The position numbers were made by a program, and so were the translations under genes. Positions 1-12,299 of a DNA stretch of 64,000 nucleotides are shown piece by piece. Origin of the DNA: Plasmodium brasilianum (Eukaryota; Apicomplexa; Aconoidasida; Haemosporida; Plasmodiidae); NCBI RefSeq assembly GCF_023973825.1, contig NC_090127.1:372001-436000 (forward strand), given 5' to 3'. A model generated the notes under the pieces. It was not told the origin of the DNA, ran no database searches, and saw only the letters and a list, made by a program, of their open reading frames with translations. The first letter of the stretch is position 1. The number at the start of each line of letters is the position of its first letter.

Positions 1-51
1 GGATGTGCATATGCTGCTATACCTTGGCACCCACATAATGCATTTTTCTGA
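1..51 (+). CDS. possible 3' end of an upstream gene (partial)
   Basis: Frame 1 is open from the window edge to a TGA at 49-51 and reads GCAYAAIPWHPHNAFF. Base composition here is close to half GC, far above the flanking DNA, and the codons look like coding sequence. The next gene lies on the opposite strand, so this would be a convergent 3' end. Sixteen residues are too few to name a family. It could be a chance open stretch. Confidence 0.4.
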   Translation, partial: GCAYAAIPWHPHNAFF

Positions 52-922
52 ACTATGAAATCATATGAAAACAATGATATTTTTTTGTTAACACTCAATT
101 ATATTATTGTGTTAATAAATCATTACAAGAAAAAAAAAGGTATAAAAGGTTTATATATATATATATATGTATATATACATGAACTTATATATATTTATGT
201 ATACCTTATAAAACTTTTGCATAAGGCATTTTTTTTGAAAGAAATTTGACTTTTTGTAAAAGTATGCAAAAGTTGTATTTTCTAAAAAAAAAAAAAATAC
301 CTGTATAAATAAGTTCATTTATTAATAAACAGAAACATACTCAACATACGTAAAAATGAGTATACATATATATGTATATAAATGACTGCACAAATATGTA
401 TAAATGAAAAAATTGGATATAAAAGCAATAAAATTAATTTATAAAATATTTTTTATAAGGAATAAAAACATTAAAACCCTTTTTTTTTTTTTTTAATTTG
501 TGTATCTAAAAAAGAGTTTTTTAAATAATATATGGGAAGGGCGTGTAGTTTTACAACAGATAAACAAAAATATAATATATATAATATAAAATATATTACA
601 TATTGAACATAACACATATATAATATTTATACATACATGCATACATAGTTAATAATTAATAACTTCTTATCTTTTATGAAATATGCATTTATGCTAATTT
701 ATTTTAATTCGTAATAATTGACATATTATTTATTTTTTTTTTTTTTCTCAAAAATTTTTCATAGGTAAAATTTATATTGCACTAATATAATTGTTATACT
801 CCTTATTTTGTCAAACTAAAATTTTTCATCACTTTAAAATATTTTCCCCTTATCTTTACGCTGTCTATTTTTCCATTTTCTCTGCTTATTTTCCATTTTC
901 CATACATTGTAAAGATACTACT
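52..922. other. intergenic, AT-rich
   Basis: The stretch holds short A and T homopolymers and TA/TATG microsatellite patches, and many stops in all frames. I see no gene or RNA. It would contain the 3' flank of the hydrolase-like gene. Confidence 0.7.
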
Positions 923-2350
923 TTAAGAATTTAGGGAACTCATTTTAGACCTCATAGGTATATAATAAAGAAAATCCAATATATTAAATCCCTTTATAAT
1001 TCTTTTAACTATTAAATTATACTCTCTTTTGGACGATTCATATATATTTGCATGCCTACCATTTTTAAATATATAAATATTTTTTAATGGCAGTAATCGA
1101 TTTTCCTTTACCTCTTGGGATAGTATATTCAACATGGAAATATTATCATTAAAGGAATGTAGAATATAAATATTTGATGGGTTTATATTATTTTCATTAA
1201 TTAATTTATTAAAATTGAAATCATATAAATGTCCTTTTAATTGGTTATTTAATAGCCACATAAAAAAGGATATAAAATAGTTTAAAATTGTCTTTCTATC
1301 ATATACATTATTTATATCAGTATTTGCTTTCATATTTTCTTCGCTAATTTTTTTTTGTATATCACTCAAATTGAAATGGATGTTGATTGTTCTGTGTAAA
1401 TTTAGTATGGGTGAATCAAATATGTATTTATCAATATAAATTATATCTTCATCTTTTGGTTTTTCGTTATTATAAGGTATAATATTTTTTATAAATTTCT
1501 GTTTTGATTTACTAACAATTTTATTTTTATAATGTTTTGATAATAACAGGACAAGAAGATTTGTAGATGATTGTGTATATACATTTACGTCATTTAATGC
1601 CATGTTTTTTTTGAAATAACTTAAAATATTATATATGTCATCTACACCTCTTTCATTGAAATTCTTCATATCGGGTATAAATATATTAGTATCATGATGA
1701 ACATTTAATTGTTTTAAAATATTTAAAAAGAATAAACAGGCTTGTCTATTGCTATTATATCCATGTAATAATAAAAATAATTTGTTACTTTTTTTGTTTG
1801 ATTTAATTAACCAACCTCTGATGTTGTTATTATTAGGAATTTCTATTTCTTCATATTTCAAATTGTACATAGCAGGTGAGGCATTTTCACACAAGTTGTA
1901 ATTATTTAATATATAAGGGTCATTCATTTGAGAAACCAAGCTATCGCAATTAATATTTATTAAATATAAGAGAAAAAAAATAAAATATTTTTTTAAAAAG
2001 ACATTTTTTATATATAAAAAAAGCTTGTTAATAACATCATGGAATGTTTTGTGTAATATGTCTTTACTTGTGTTTAAACATTTAAATATTTCATTTTTCA
2101 TTATCTGTGTATTGGAGTCATACAGGGCATCTTGTATGTATTTGTAACACTTGTTCTTTTTCCCATTTTTCTCAATATACGAAAAAAAATAGTTGTTTAA
2201 GTTGTTTCCTTTTCTGTATAATATTGAAAGTTTTTTTTTTAATACCTTGTTAATATCAAATATTGCTGAATCGTTAGTATGAATTTTAACACAGACGTTT
2301 TCCTTCAAAAAAAATATTACTAGAAAAAAAATTATAGAAGATAATTTCAT
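923..2350 (-). CDS. alpha/beta-hydrolase-like protein with N-terminal signal peptide or anchor
   Basis: This is a single-exon, 475-residue protein. Residues 1-20 form a hydrophobic signal-like segment ending near a Cys, and about residues 112-133 form a second hydrophobic segment, so it is probably secreted or membrane-bound. The second half has alpha/beta-hydrolase features: an oxyanion-type LLLHG (193-197), a possible nucleophile Ser about 261 in YTQSST, Asp402 in LHSFNDNIS and His433 in NGRHANIY. Spacing and order (Ser, Asp, His) fit the fold. The nucleophile elbow lacks the usual G-x-S-x-G glycines, so activity is uncertain and the protein could be a non-catalytic relative. Substrate is unknown. 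The family call is moderately sure; the enzyme type is not. Confidence 0.8.
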   Translation of the reverse strand: MKLSSIIFFLVIFFLKENVCVKIHTNDSAIFDINKVLKKKLSILYRKGNNLNNYFFSYIEKNGKKNKCYKYIQDALYDSNTQIMKNEIFKCLNTSKDILHKTFHDVINKLFLYIKNVFLKKYFIFFLLYLININCDSLVSQMNDPYILNNYNLCENASPAMYNLKYEEIEIPNNNNIRGWLIKSNKKSNKLFLLLHGYNSNRQACLFFLNILKQLNVHHDTNIFIPDMKNFNERGVDDIYNILSYFKKNMALNDVNVYTQSSTNLLVLLLSKHYKNKIVSKSKQKFIKNIIPYNNEKPKDEDIIYIDKYIFDSPILNLHRTINIHFNLSDIQKKISEENMKANTDINNVYDRKTILNYFISFFMWLLNNQLKGHLYDFNFNKLINENNINPSNIYILHSFNDNISMLNILSQEVKENRLLPLKNIYIFKNGRHANIYESSKREYNLIVKRIIKGFNILDFLYYIPMRSKMSSLNS

Positions 2351-3792
2351 CTTTTAAAACAAATTTATAAACAAATAGAAAAAAAAAAAAAAATAGATAA
2401 ATAAAAGTGATAAATAAAAATGATAAATAAAAGTGATAAATAAAAATGATAAATAAAAGTGATAAATAAAATGATAAATAAAATTGATAACTAAAAGTGA
2501 TAACTAAAAGTTAAAATAATATACACACATACACTAAAAAAAAAAAAGAAAAATGGAAAATGAAAAGGAAAAGGAAACATGAACAGGCAAAAATATGAAA
2601 TTATTAATAATGAAAAATTAGAAAAAATTATGAAAATAATATAGTATAAATACATTCAATTTACAAAATACAACTTATAATATTTTTTTGTGACAGATGA
2701 AAGTGTGAAAAATAGAGAAAATATATAATATTTGAAACTATTATCATTATAAATAACAATATCAATTTAAGAATAGTAAAAAAAAAAAAAAAAAAAAAGG
2801 GAAATATAATGAAATGAAAAGCTTATGAAAAGGAAAAAGCTAAATAATATTTTGTGTTTTAAGTTAAATACTTTTTAATATACATATATATACATACATA
2901 TAAATACATACATATATAAATGTATATAAACATATAACAAGTTTGTTCATGTGATAATGATATATATGTATAATAAGGCATAAACATACAAATAGGTACT
3001 ACATTGTGTACATAAATAAATATATATATATATACATACATATATCATACATACGTACATATATTGTAAACATCTACAATGTTTATGTTTATGTAAAATA
3101 TATATAAATTGACAATTTATTATGAACAAACAAGTTAACTTCAGTGAGAAAAATATGTTAAACTTGTGATCAATTGCTTCAGAAAAAAAAATACACTTCC
3201 AAGAATATATAAGAAAATAATTAAATAAGTAGTATTATAATAAGGTATTAAAATTATATTCATTCCATTATATATTTATTAATAAAAAAAAAAAAAAAAA
3301 CAATAATTTAATATATTTTAGGCAACTTCCCAAATTTCTTAAAAAATAAATGCGCATACGCATATATACAAAAGAACCTCAAAAAGGAACAAGGATAAAG
3401 AAACAAGTACATAAATAAAAAAAAGTATATTTATTCAACGATAGTTTTAATAACGTGTTATCATACTATTCCCATTTATTTCCCTTTAAAAATTTTTTAT
3501 TTTTTATTAACAAAATTCCACAAAAATATTCAAGTTAAAATGAGAAAAAAATAAGATAAAAATTGAACAAGACAACACATTTGCTTATACATATGTGTAT
3601 ATACATAAGATCAATAGTTAATATTATAATAACCATTTCTACTTTTTCGTTTCACAATTTAGTGAAAATAGAAATCTGTAACTTGGAACTTGTAATTTTT
3701 TTGCTTTTGAACTAAATGTGATGCATTAAAATAAAAGTGTTATTTGGACTTTATAAATAATTGAAATTAAGAATGACCCTATTTTTTATTTA

Positions 3793-3831
<39 letters not shown>

Positions 3832-4591
3832 ATCATACAGATATGCCTGCACGTAAACTGTTGCATTATATATTTTGTTAGAACCATTATTAATGGCTCA
3901 TTAAAATTCCCCTTCAATTTTATATCATAATGCTTTTTTGGTACTGCAAAAAATATTATAAAAATTTATGTTTTAAAAACAAGAAAAAGGGGGAAGATAC
4001 AATTCTGATGCATGTAATTAATCTTATAATATCTCATCATTCAGTGTTATTATTAAAAAATAAATCTCACAAAATATTTAATTCAAGGAAAATTTTCTTG
4101 TATTTTTCAATTAATATATGCCTCTAATTATAAAAAGGGGCGTTACAAAAGGACAAGACGTTAACTCTTCTAGCACATTATTTTTAATTCTTTAGCATGT
4201 CTGTTTTCATGTGAAGAATGCTCTTTTATATTTACAAAGACAACAACAAAACTTGCAATTGCACATTATGGTAAAGAAATTAATTCATTTTAAGTTTTGA
4301 TCATTTTTTTCTCTCTGAAAAATAACAAAATAAGAATATATGAAATAGTTAACAAAAATGTGTATCCGTCACTTCGTATTTTATATTTCATTTAAACTTT
4401 TAATTCTTATATAGGTTTCTCCTTTTTGTGTTGTTATATTGCAGTTACAATTATATATATAATTTTAATTTTATTTTTTTATTTGCAAAACTGTTAACCC
4501 TATATTTTTTCGAACAATCTTCTCTTTAAATAGCTTGTGAATATAATGGCATGTTATGAATGTATGAATATTTGAACACTTTGTAGTCTTC

Positions 4592-4625
<34 letters not shown>

Positions 4626-4683
4626 GTTGTTATTTTGCTATAATGAATAATAACACTATTTTGATAACAACAAATAGAAAATA
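2351..4683. other. intergenic region between divergent genes
   Basis: The 2.3 kb between the hydrolase-like gene (-) and the methyltransferase gene (+) should carry both promoters. It contains a 13 bp tandem repeat (2395-2511), A tracts near 2780 and 3285, a TA tract near 3797-3822 and a T tract at 4600-4625 about 60 bp before the methyltransferase ATG. Short ORFs at 2859-3129 and 3930-4127 are TATA-repeat or chance ORFs. Confidence 0.7.
2395..2511. repeat. 13 bp tandem repeat (GATAAATAAAAGT type)
   Basis: About nine copies of GATAAATAAAAGT and its variants lie just upstream of the hydrolase-like start. GAT starts recur mostly every 13 bp, with one 12 bp unit, and the last copies drift to GATAACTAAAAGT. 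Confidence 0.85.
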
Positions 4684-7600
4684 ATGCATCGTTTCAATTG
4701 CAATAAGTTTCCTGTTGGTAAAAATTTCAAAACTATTATATATAACTACCATATTTTTAAGAGAAAAATCAGTGATATTTGTGAAAGTAAAATAATTTCA
4801 CTTAACAAAAGCAAAGAATATGACAAATTCAAAATTTATAGGAATAACATATATAATAACATATGTGAGAATCAAATTCTTCAAGGCGTAAAGGTCAGTA
4901 TTTTATGAAAAATAAACAAGCAATCGAGTGTAAACGAACATATATATATATGTATGTGCATATGAATGTACCGTTGAGAACAATTAAAAAGTACTGATCA
5001 AATATGGCACACGATGTTTGCATTAGCACTATAGATTTCTACATAACCGGACAGTGCTATCTTTTTTTTTCCTTTTATCATAAAGGTTCCTGCATATATG
5101 TATGTGTTACATATATATATATATATATATATATGCTTACATTCGGGTATTCCTCCAAACTAGGGCATCTGTTTATTCATGTACCCGTATAGTTGCACAT
5201 ATTCTGGTATAAATATTTTCTAATTGCAGGTGCATAAGCTCGATCCAGATGGATACGGAGAAATAGCTATTTACGCAACAAGACAAAATAATTTGTTTTT
5301 TTTAAAATTTTTTTTATTAATTCCCGATGAACAGGTTAATTTAAAAGTTTTGGACATAAATAAAAAGAAGAAAAAAATAACTTTTCAAATACTGTGCAAG
5401 ACCAAAAAGAGTAAATATGAAATAATACCTCGCTGTGAGTATTTTTCTAATTGTGGAGGTTGTATGTACCAACATATTAATTATAACTTTGAACGACAAT
5501 CAAAGAAAAATTTATTGATTAGCCTTTGCGAGAAATACAACATACATTTATTAGTTAGTAGCAAAGATTACTTACAAAATGATCACTACTTTTGTAAAAT
5601 AGTAGAACAGAATGAAGGTGAATTATTGGACATTTCAAAAATAAAAAGAGAATACACAGGAAACGATTTGGAGGAAGAGGAGGGTCAGCACGAAGAATTG
5701 CGAAAAAATATTCAAGAAGAATTGTTAGTGCATCAATCTTATAAAAAAAAAGATTCAGTGGATATAGAAAATAAATTCCAAAATGAGGAAGCAATGAGTA
5801 CCCATTACATTGGTCATACTGATGAGGGAAATTACAGCAAGAGCCATAACGATAATAGTGATGTCCACAAAAAACAAAGTATGTTTAACTCTGAAATAGA
5901 AAAAATAAACTTAGCAAAATTATACGAGATTATATATGCAGATGAATACCATTACAGAAACAAAACATCCATAAATTTCTCAGTCACTGATCATTTGTCA
6001 ATAGGCTATTTTAAAAAACATAGTTATGAAATTTGTGATATAAACAAATGTTATATTCATGATGAACATATACAAAATGCATTTGTAGAAATTAAAAAAG
6101 AAATAAATGAGAATTTTAAAAAGAACAATATATATATTTTTAACAAAATAAATAATAATGGATATTTAAAAAGTGTGAGCATCAAATTAAGTATATATAA
6201 TTCTGAAAAACAAATTTTAATAAACTTTACTGGCTACTCTATAGATGATAAAGCGAGGAAGCATCTGATAAATATAGCCAACAATTTAGCATTGAAAGAT
6301 AAATCGATTAAAGGTGTTTTATATAATGTAGAAACGAATAAATTAAAACAAATAAAAAGTGAAACTGTCTTATATGGTCAAAATTATATTTATCATACTT
6401 TTGATAATTATACATATAAAGTAGGAGCTAATACTTTTTTTCAATCAAATAAATATTTAAATACATGTATTATTCAAATAATTTTTAAATTAATTAAAGT
6501 TTATAAAATAAATTCGAACAACTCCTGCGTGTTTGATCTATTTTGTGGTATTGGTTTCTATTCATTACCCCTCTCTAATCTATTTAGTCAAGTTATTTGC
6601 GTGGATTATTCAATGGATAATATAAATTGTTTAGAAGAAAACATCAACATAAATAATATAAGAAATATAAAGTGTTTCAATTTAGATTTATTTAACCTTC
6701 ACAATTTAAAACAAATGAACTTGCATATAAGAAGATATATTATTAATCTAATAAAAAATAAAAAATATTCCTTCTATAGTGATTTGAAAAGGAAAATAAA
6801 TTCTATCTACATATCAATGGACAGTAAAAATGAGGTCATAGAGAATTTTCAGGTTTAAGAATAGAGCAATCTGCTGTTACATAAATGTGTCCACATACGT
6901 ATGTATATACATACATATATATATATATATATACAAACATGTATTATATGGATACGAATGTGTAAGCAAAATGTGTTTTTATATAGTACATTCATGTTAC
7001 TAAATTTTATAGAATATCCATTCGCCATATAAGAGTTTACCAAATTTTATCTATGACAATTTAATTCAATGGGATTCCAAAAAAGGAGCTGAAGATTTTT
7101 CCAGTAACTTAAATGAAGAGAACTCTCAAAAGTTTTGCAATGATAATAACAAAAATTTGGAGGCTATCAAACAGGAGACATTAGGTTCGAATGGCATAGA
7201 CAAAGCTAAATGCTCCCCCAGTGGTAAGGAAAATAAAAGATGAGATATATGAAATGAATAAGTAAATAAATAAATAAACAAATAAATAAATAAACAAATA
7301 AATAAATAAACAAATAAATAAATAAACAAATAAATAAATAAACAAATAAATAAATGAATAATTGAACGATTAATACAATGCCTTTACATTTCTATGCTGA
7401 TTTAATTTTCTTCAATGCTTATTCCTTCGTACCAGAATTTGTCATACCATTTCCCGACATTGTAATTATTAACCCTCCTCGAAAGGGGTGTGAAAAGGTA
7501 AAAACAAAAAAAAAAAAAAAAAAAAAGAGAAAAAAGAACAAGAAATAAAATAAAATATGACAAAGTAAAAAAACAAAACAAACAAAATAAAGTAAAAATA

Positions 7601-8194
7601 AGGTAATATGTATGCGTTCATTTTACCCATATCACAGATATTTAGAAGATGGCTAAGAGGATTATGCTGCAGGTTTTTAATCTACATATCATGTAATCCA
7701 TACAGTCAATTTAGGGACATTAATCATTTAATTAATTTGGGGTATATTCATTTATTATTTTACCTACTTTAGCGAAAAAAAGTTATATTGTCCATGGGAG
7801 TACGCACAAAGTTTTATTATATATATATGTACATATATATATTTAACTACTTTTTATCCCTTCAGATATGTGGTCAAAGAAATTATTCCACTAGACACGT
7901 TCCCAAGAACGCAGCACATTGAATCAGTAGTTTTGTTAGAGTTTGATTTTAATAAGGTTTGCAAAAATGTTTTAAACAGAGAGTAATTCAAGAATACCTA
8001 TATAAACATTCATAAATATACATACCTATGTCTATACATATCTGTGTTTTGTTTTATTTTATCTTATTCTATTTCTTTTATTTTTATTATTATTTTTTTT
8101 TTAATAGACGGTGGATAATGAAAAGAGACAAATAATGGAATTTGAATTAAGTGAAATTAAAAGTAATAAAAGAAAGAAGTATAAAAAAGGTTAA
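4684..8194 (+). CDS. tRNA/rRNA (uracil-5-)-methyltransferase, TrmA/RumA type, seven exons
   Basis: Exons are 4684-4893, 5230-6852, 7013-7223, 7436-7497, 7638-7741, 7866-7956 and 8108-8194. All introns are GT..AG, phases agree and the product is 795 residues. A TRAM-like region follows the first exon. A RumA-type iron-sulphur set is visible (C139-x5-CGGC, with a fourth Cys at about 344 in INKCYIHDE). The SAM site VFDLFCGIGFYSLPL is near 504-518. Exon 4 gives NPPRKG (694-699), exon 5 the catalytic Cys721 in YISCNP, and exon 6 the base Glu756 in FPRTQHIE. The family makes m5U in RNA using SAM. A hydrophilic insert of roughly 100 residues follows the cluster cysteines. The basic N-terminus could be an organellar leader; localisation is not shown. 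The family is very sure; tRNA versus rRNA target is open. Confidence 0.93.
7258..7355. repeat. AAAT/AAAC tetranucleotide repeat inside an intron
   Basis: Intron 3 of the methyltransferase gene consists largely of AAAT units with an AAAC unit every third or fourth position. It is likely length-polymorphic. Confidence 0.85.
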
Positions 8195-8668
8195 AATTTT
8201 ATAAATTTTTAAGAAGTGTGCATACATAGGATTTAGACGCATGTACATTTATATGTATAAACATTTATATCATTGTACATTCACTTACATATATAAAAGT
8301 ATATGATTATATACATATATACACTCACTTATACACATTAAGTGCAGTTTTATTGAATGAAGATTGTTTAATTGATACATGAAATAAATGTATTTTTCTA
8401 CCGTTATTAAACAAAAAAAAAAAAAATAAAATAAAAAAAAACAGAAGTAACGTACACGGAAATTTTTTCTGTAAAAGCAGTTATACTTAAAATTTTAAGT
8501 ATAAGTTTAATATATTCCTTTTTTACTTTTCTTTTGGTTTTGTCAATTTTCTTTTTCCATTTTGAATTTTACTTTTTTTCGTATAGCTTTTAAAATTAAC
8601 GATAAAACTAGGGATTAATCATCAATTTCGACAACTAGTATACTTTCTATGTAACTCTTTTATGCTTT

Positions 8669-8704
<36 letters not shown>

Positions 8705-8830
8705 AAAAGTCACACCCTACTTCTTTTCTCAAAAAGTGCACCATTATTGTGAATGAAGAATATTCCCAAGTAGTTGCTTATTTGAGCACCCGTAAATATT
8801 TTTTATTGGCACTAGATTATCTTAACCCTC
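8195..8830. other. intergenic, convergent 3' ends
   Basis: The stretch lies between the methyltransferase and RPT4 3' ends. It contains A tracts near 8412 and a 32-base T tract at 8671-8702. I see no gene. Confidence 0.7.
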
Positions 8831-10012
8831 CTATATCTTTTCGTACTCTATTTTTCCTTCTAATTTCTTGGCTTCATTAATTTTCCTTGCGGCTTTATAA
8901 AAATCTTCCTCAATAACATAATCTCGCATAGCCCTAATTGCAAACATCCCAGCTTCTGTACATACATTTCTAAGGTCTGCCCCATTAAAACCATCACATA
9001 ATCTACAAACAGATTCATAATCGATATCCCCTAGCTTTGTCATTTTATTTGCATGAATTTTTAAAATTTCAATCCTTGCCGTTTCATTAGGTAATGGAAT
9101 TTCAATTTTTCGATCCAATCTACCAGGTCTGATTAAAGCTGGATCTAAGACATCTGGTCTATTAGTAGCCATAATAATTTTCACATTTCCTAATTCTTCA
9201 AAACCATCTAAATGATTTAATAATTCCATGAGTGTTCTTTGAATTTCTCTGTCTGCAGAAGTTCCTTGAGAAAATCTTCTACCCCCTATGGCATCAATTT
9301 CATCCATAAAAATAATACATGGTTGATGTTCTTTTGCATATGTAAACATTTCTCTAATAATTCTAGCACTTTCACCAATATACTTATCGACAATTGCTGA
9401 AACAACAATTCTCATAAAATTACAATTAATGTTAGATGCCATAGCTCTAGCTAATAATGTTTTTCCAGTACCCGGAGGTCCATATAATAATACTCCCTTT
9501 GGAGTTTTGATCCCTACTCTTTTAAATAAAAATGGATTAAGTATTGGTAATTCTACTACTTCTCTCATTTGTCTTATTTGCTCACTTAACCCTCCTATTT
9601 GATTATAATTAACTTTATTTTTACTATTTTCACTTTTATCTATGTCACTTATCATATTAAATACTAAAGGATCTACTTCACAAGGCAATCTTTTCATTAC
9701 TGTTAAGGTAGTCATATCTAATGATACTCTTGTACCGATTACTAATTTGCTTTTATTAATTTTAGATTTACACCCTACTACATATCTCGGTCCACTTGAT
9801 GCCTTTACAATAAACTTTTCGTCTTCTAATTGTTTTAATACTTGTCCTATTATTTGACCTACACTTTGTAAGGCTTTTAAATTATCTTCCGTTTTTTCAT
9901 ACTTTTTATTCAACTCTTTTATATCTAGTCTTAATTTTTTTATTTTACTTTCAACTTCTCGGTGTTCTATTACTTTCTTTACGTATAACTTGATGCTTTC
10001 CTTATTATCCAT
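8831..10012 (-). CDS. RPT4: 26S proteasome regulatory AAA-ATPase RPT4 (PSMC6/S10b)
   Basis: This is an AAA-ATPase of the 19S proteasome base ring, which unfolds and translocates ubiquitylated substrates. From Met at 10012 it is 393 residues, close to the usual RPT4 length of about 390. An N-terminal coiled coil is followed by an OB domain with [15 protein letters not shown] and [15 protein letters not shown], which assign RPT4 rather than another RPT. Walker A GPPGTGKT, Walker B IIFMDE and the second region of homology [17 protein letters not shown] are intact. The frame stays open five codons further, to an ATG at 10027. However, TTATGTTCGCAG at 10027-10016 resembles a splice acceptor, so I choose the inner Met, which aligns with human PSMC6; a 5' UTR intron is possible. 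Confidence 0.97.
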   Translation of the reverse strand: MDNKESIKLYVKKVIEHREVESKIKKLRLDIKELNKKYEKTEDNLKALQSVGQIIGQVLKQLEDEKFIVKASSGPRYVVGCKSKINKSKLVIGTRVSLDMTTLTVMKRLPCEVDPLVFNMISDIDKSENSKNKVNYNQIGGLSEQIRQMREVVELPILNPFLFKRVGIKTPKGVLLYGPPGTGKTLLARAMASNINCNFMRIVVSAIVDKYIGESARIIREMFTYAKEHQPCIIFMDEIDAIGGRRFSQGTSADREIQRTLMELLNHLDGFEELGNVKIIMATNRPDVLDPALIRPGRLDRKIEIPLPNETARIEILKIHANKMTKLGDIDYESVCRLCDGFNGADLRNVCTEAGMFAIRAMRDYVIEEDFYKAARKINEAKKLEGKIEYEKI

Positions 10013-10027
10013 CCTGACTGCGAACAT

Positions 10028-12299
10028 AAATAAAATAAGTAGGCGGAAAAAATGTAGGTATAAGTTAGCACCTTATTATTGCAACACTGTGATCCTGCAA
10101 TCACATATACATTCCTAAAATGATTATGTCCCATACGTACATATATACATGTGTATACATACATATAAGCATACATAGATACATATATATAAGCATACAT
10201 AGATACATACATATATGCATACATTGATACATACATATGTGCACATATGTTTATTTCTTAACCTCATAACTCTCCGTAAGTGCCTCTTAATGTGCTTCGC
10301 TTTCTTCTTACACTCTGCGTGCCCCTTATGACGTATGAACGAATAAATTGTATCCAAAATGCTTTCTCTATCTTATTATATTGGCTTTTTCTCCTAATGT
10401 TATTTTATCCCTTTTCTGTTTTTATATTTTATTTTTCTTTGTTCTATTATACCACCTTATTATTTGCTCTGTTCGTTCTTTTATCTCATATTATTATTTT
10501 GTTAATTTTGTTATTCTTTTATCTGTTTTGTAATTAATTACCTAATTTATTATTACCTATATTATTATTATTTTTTTTTTTTTTTTATTGGGTTTTCTAT
10601 TTTCTGTAACTACTAAAATGTACAAAAAAAAAAAAAAAAAAAAAAAGAAACACAAATCCACCAATTAAATGTTATACACAATTATTGAAGTTTATGTAAT
10701 ATATTATGTTACTTTTTTTATCCATAATAAAAAAAAAAAAAAAAAAAAAAAAAACACACATACTGATACATTAAAAAGAATACAGCATATTAATACTTAA
10801 TTTAAAAGAATTATATCACTATTCTTTTATATGAAATTTATTTAAAATGTACTATTTTTTTTTTTTCTTTTTTTATTATTTAAATTCACAGTGAACACTA
10901 TTTAAGTTTTTTATTTTTTCACTTTTTTATGTTTTTGCTTCTTTTTTTTTTTTAATTTTTAACTATTTTATTTTTTTTTTATTTCTCCTTATTACATATA
11001 CACTTTTTATTTGTACGAAATGATATATATCATTTCTGATTGCTAAGTTATGAAGTCGGGTATTTATTTATTTTTTTTTTTTACTAGTGTTAAATGGGGA
11101 AAGAAGATTTTTTTACAAATGGAACAATCTATTTTTTCAATTTTTTTTTTTATATGTATTATAAAATAATAGTTAATTTCCTGTATTTTTATATTTTTCC
11201 CAAAACAGTTTTTAATTAGAAATCCGTAAAAGGGGAAAAAACTTATTTATCTATAAAAAAAAAAAAATAAATCATGAAAGATTAAAGAGTTGTTATTAAA
11301 TAATTAATCTTGTTTGTTTTCACAAATTATTGTTCCCCGTATTTTTCCTCATGTGAATTATTTGGAGTATATTAGATCATTTATTTTGCACACACTACAC
11401 TTAAATCGCATTTTTTGTGAAATTCGTAAAGGTAAAACCAAAATAGACAACTAACGAAAATGTAATAAAATTGTAAAATCGTAAATGTAACTCAATAACG
11501 AAGCTTTTAATGTAACTTTACTCACAAGTTAACATATTCATGCGGTTATACGCGTTCTTATATATATATAAGCACACCCTACGCATTTACACATACCTGC
11601 TTATCACTTTCTCAACATGATGGTGAAACTCTTAGCAAAATTTTATAAAGGAATAAAGCTGTTTGCGAGAATTCTAAAAAGAGCACAAATTTAAGATACA
11701 TGTCAATAAAAAAAATTTTGCGAAAAAGTATTGCACTCTTTTACATTGTTTATACTGAACAATGTATTTTAATTATATGTTGAGTACTGAATTGGGTAGT
11801 TCCTCTTTTTTTTTTTTTTCTTTTTTAATTTTATTTTATTCAAATTTTTAAAATACAGTAAACGTATTTTACAAGCGTTAATAAAAATACATTTTGAGGA
11901 AACTCTTGAAAAATGTGAAAAATAGGAATTTATCTCTTATTTTTATCTTATGTATAAAAGATATAGTTAGGAAGGACTATAAAATAATATATTTTCTTTC
12001 TGATCAACATATAAGGACTGGGTAAGGTTTCGTAGGTATGTAGTTCCAGCTTTTCTTTTGTTTTTTTCGTCATTGTTTTGTTTTATTTTTACACTATTCT
12101 TTTATCTGTCGAGTATTAAATACGCAGTAATGAATATAGGAAAGCTAAAAATAATTTTTCCTATTTTCCCCTTACTACACTTGTTACATCTTGATAATGT
12201 TAAAATTTTTAAATGACAAGGAAATTATTCAAAGTATTATTCCTTGTCGGAACGATCAAAGGGCCCCTTAGACTTGCTTTGAATATAACATAATAAAAA
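10028..12299. other. long intergenic region upstream of RPT4
   Basis: 2.3 kb without a supportable gene. TATG/TACA microsatellite occupies about 10135-10255. Many A/T homopolymers follow (near 10570, 10625, 10731-10754 and 11810). GC rises slightly after about 11400, where the decayed region may begin. Short ORFs at 9979-10357 (-) and 10280-10537 (+) are low-complexity. Confidence 0.6.

Noticed and set aside
3930..4127. 65-codon + strand ORF
   Set aside because: Low-complexity Lys/Asn/Phe composition, no splice partners or motifs; probably chance.
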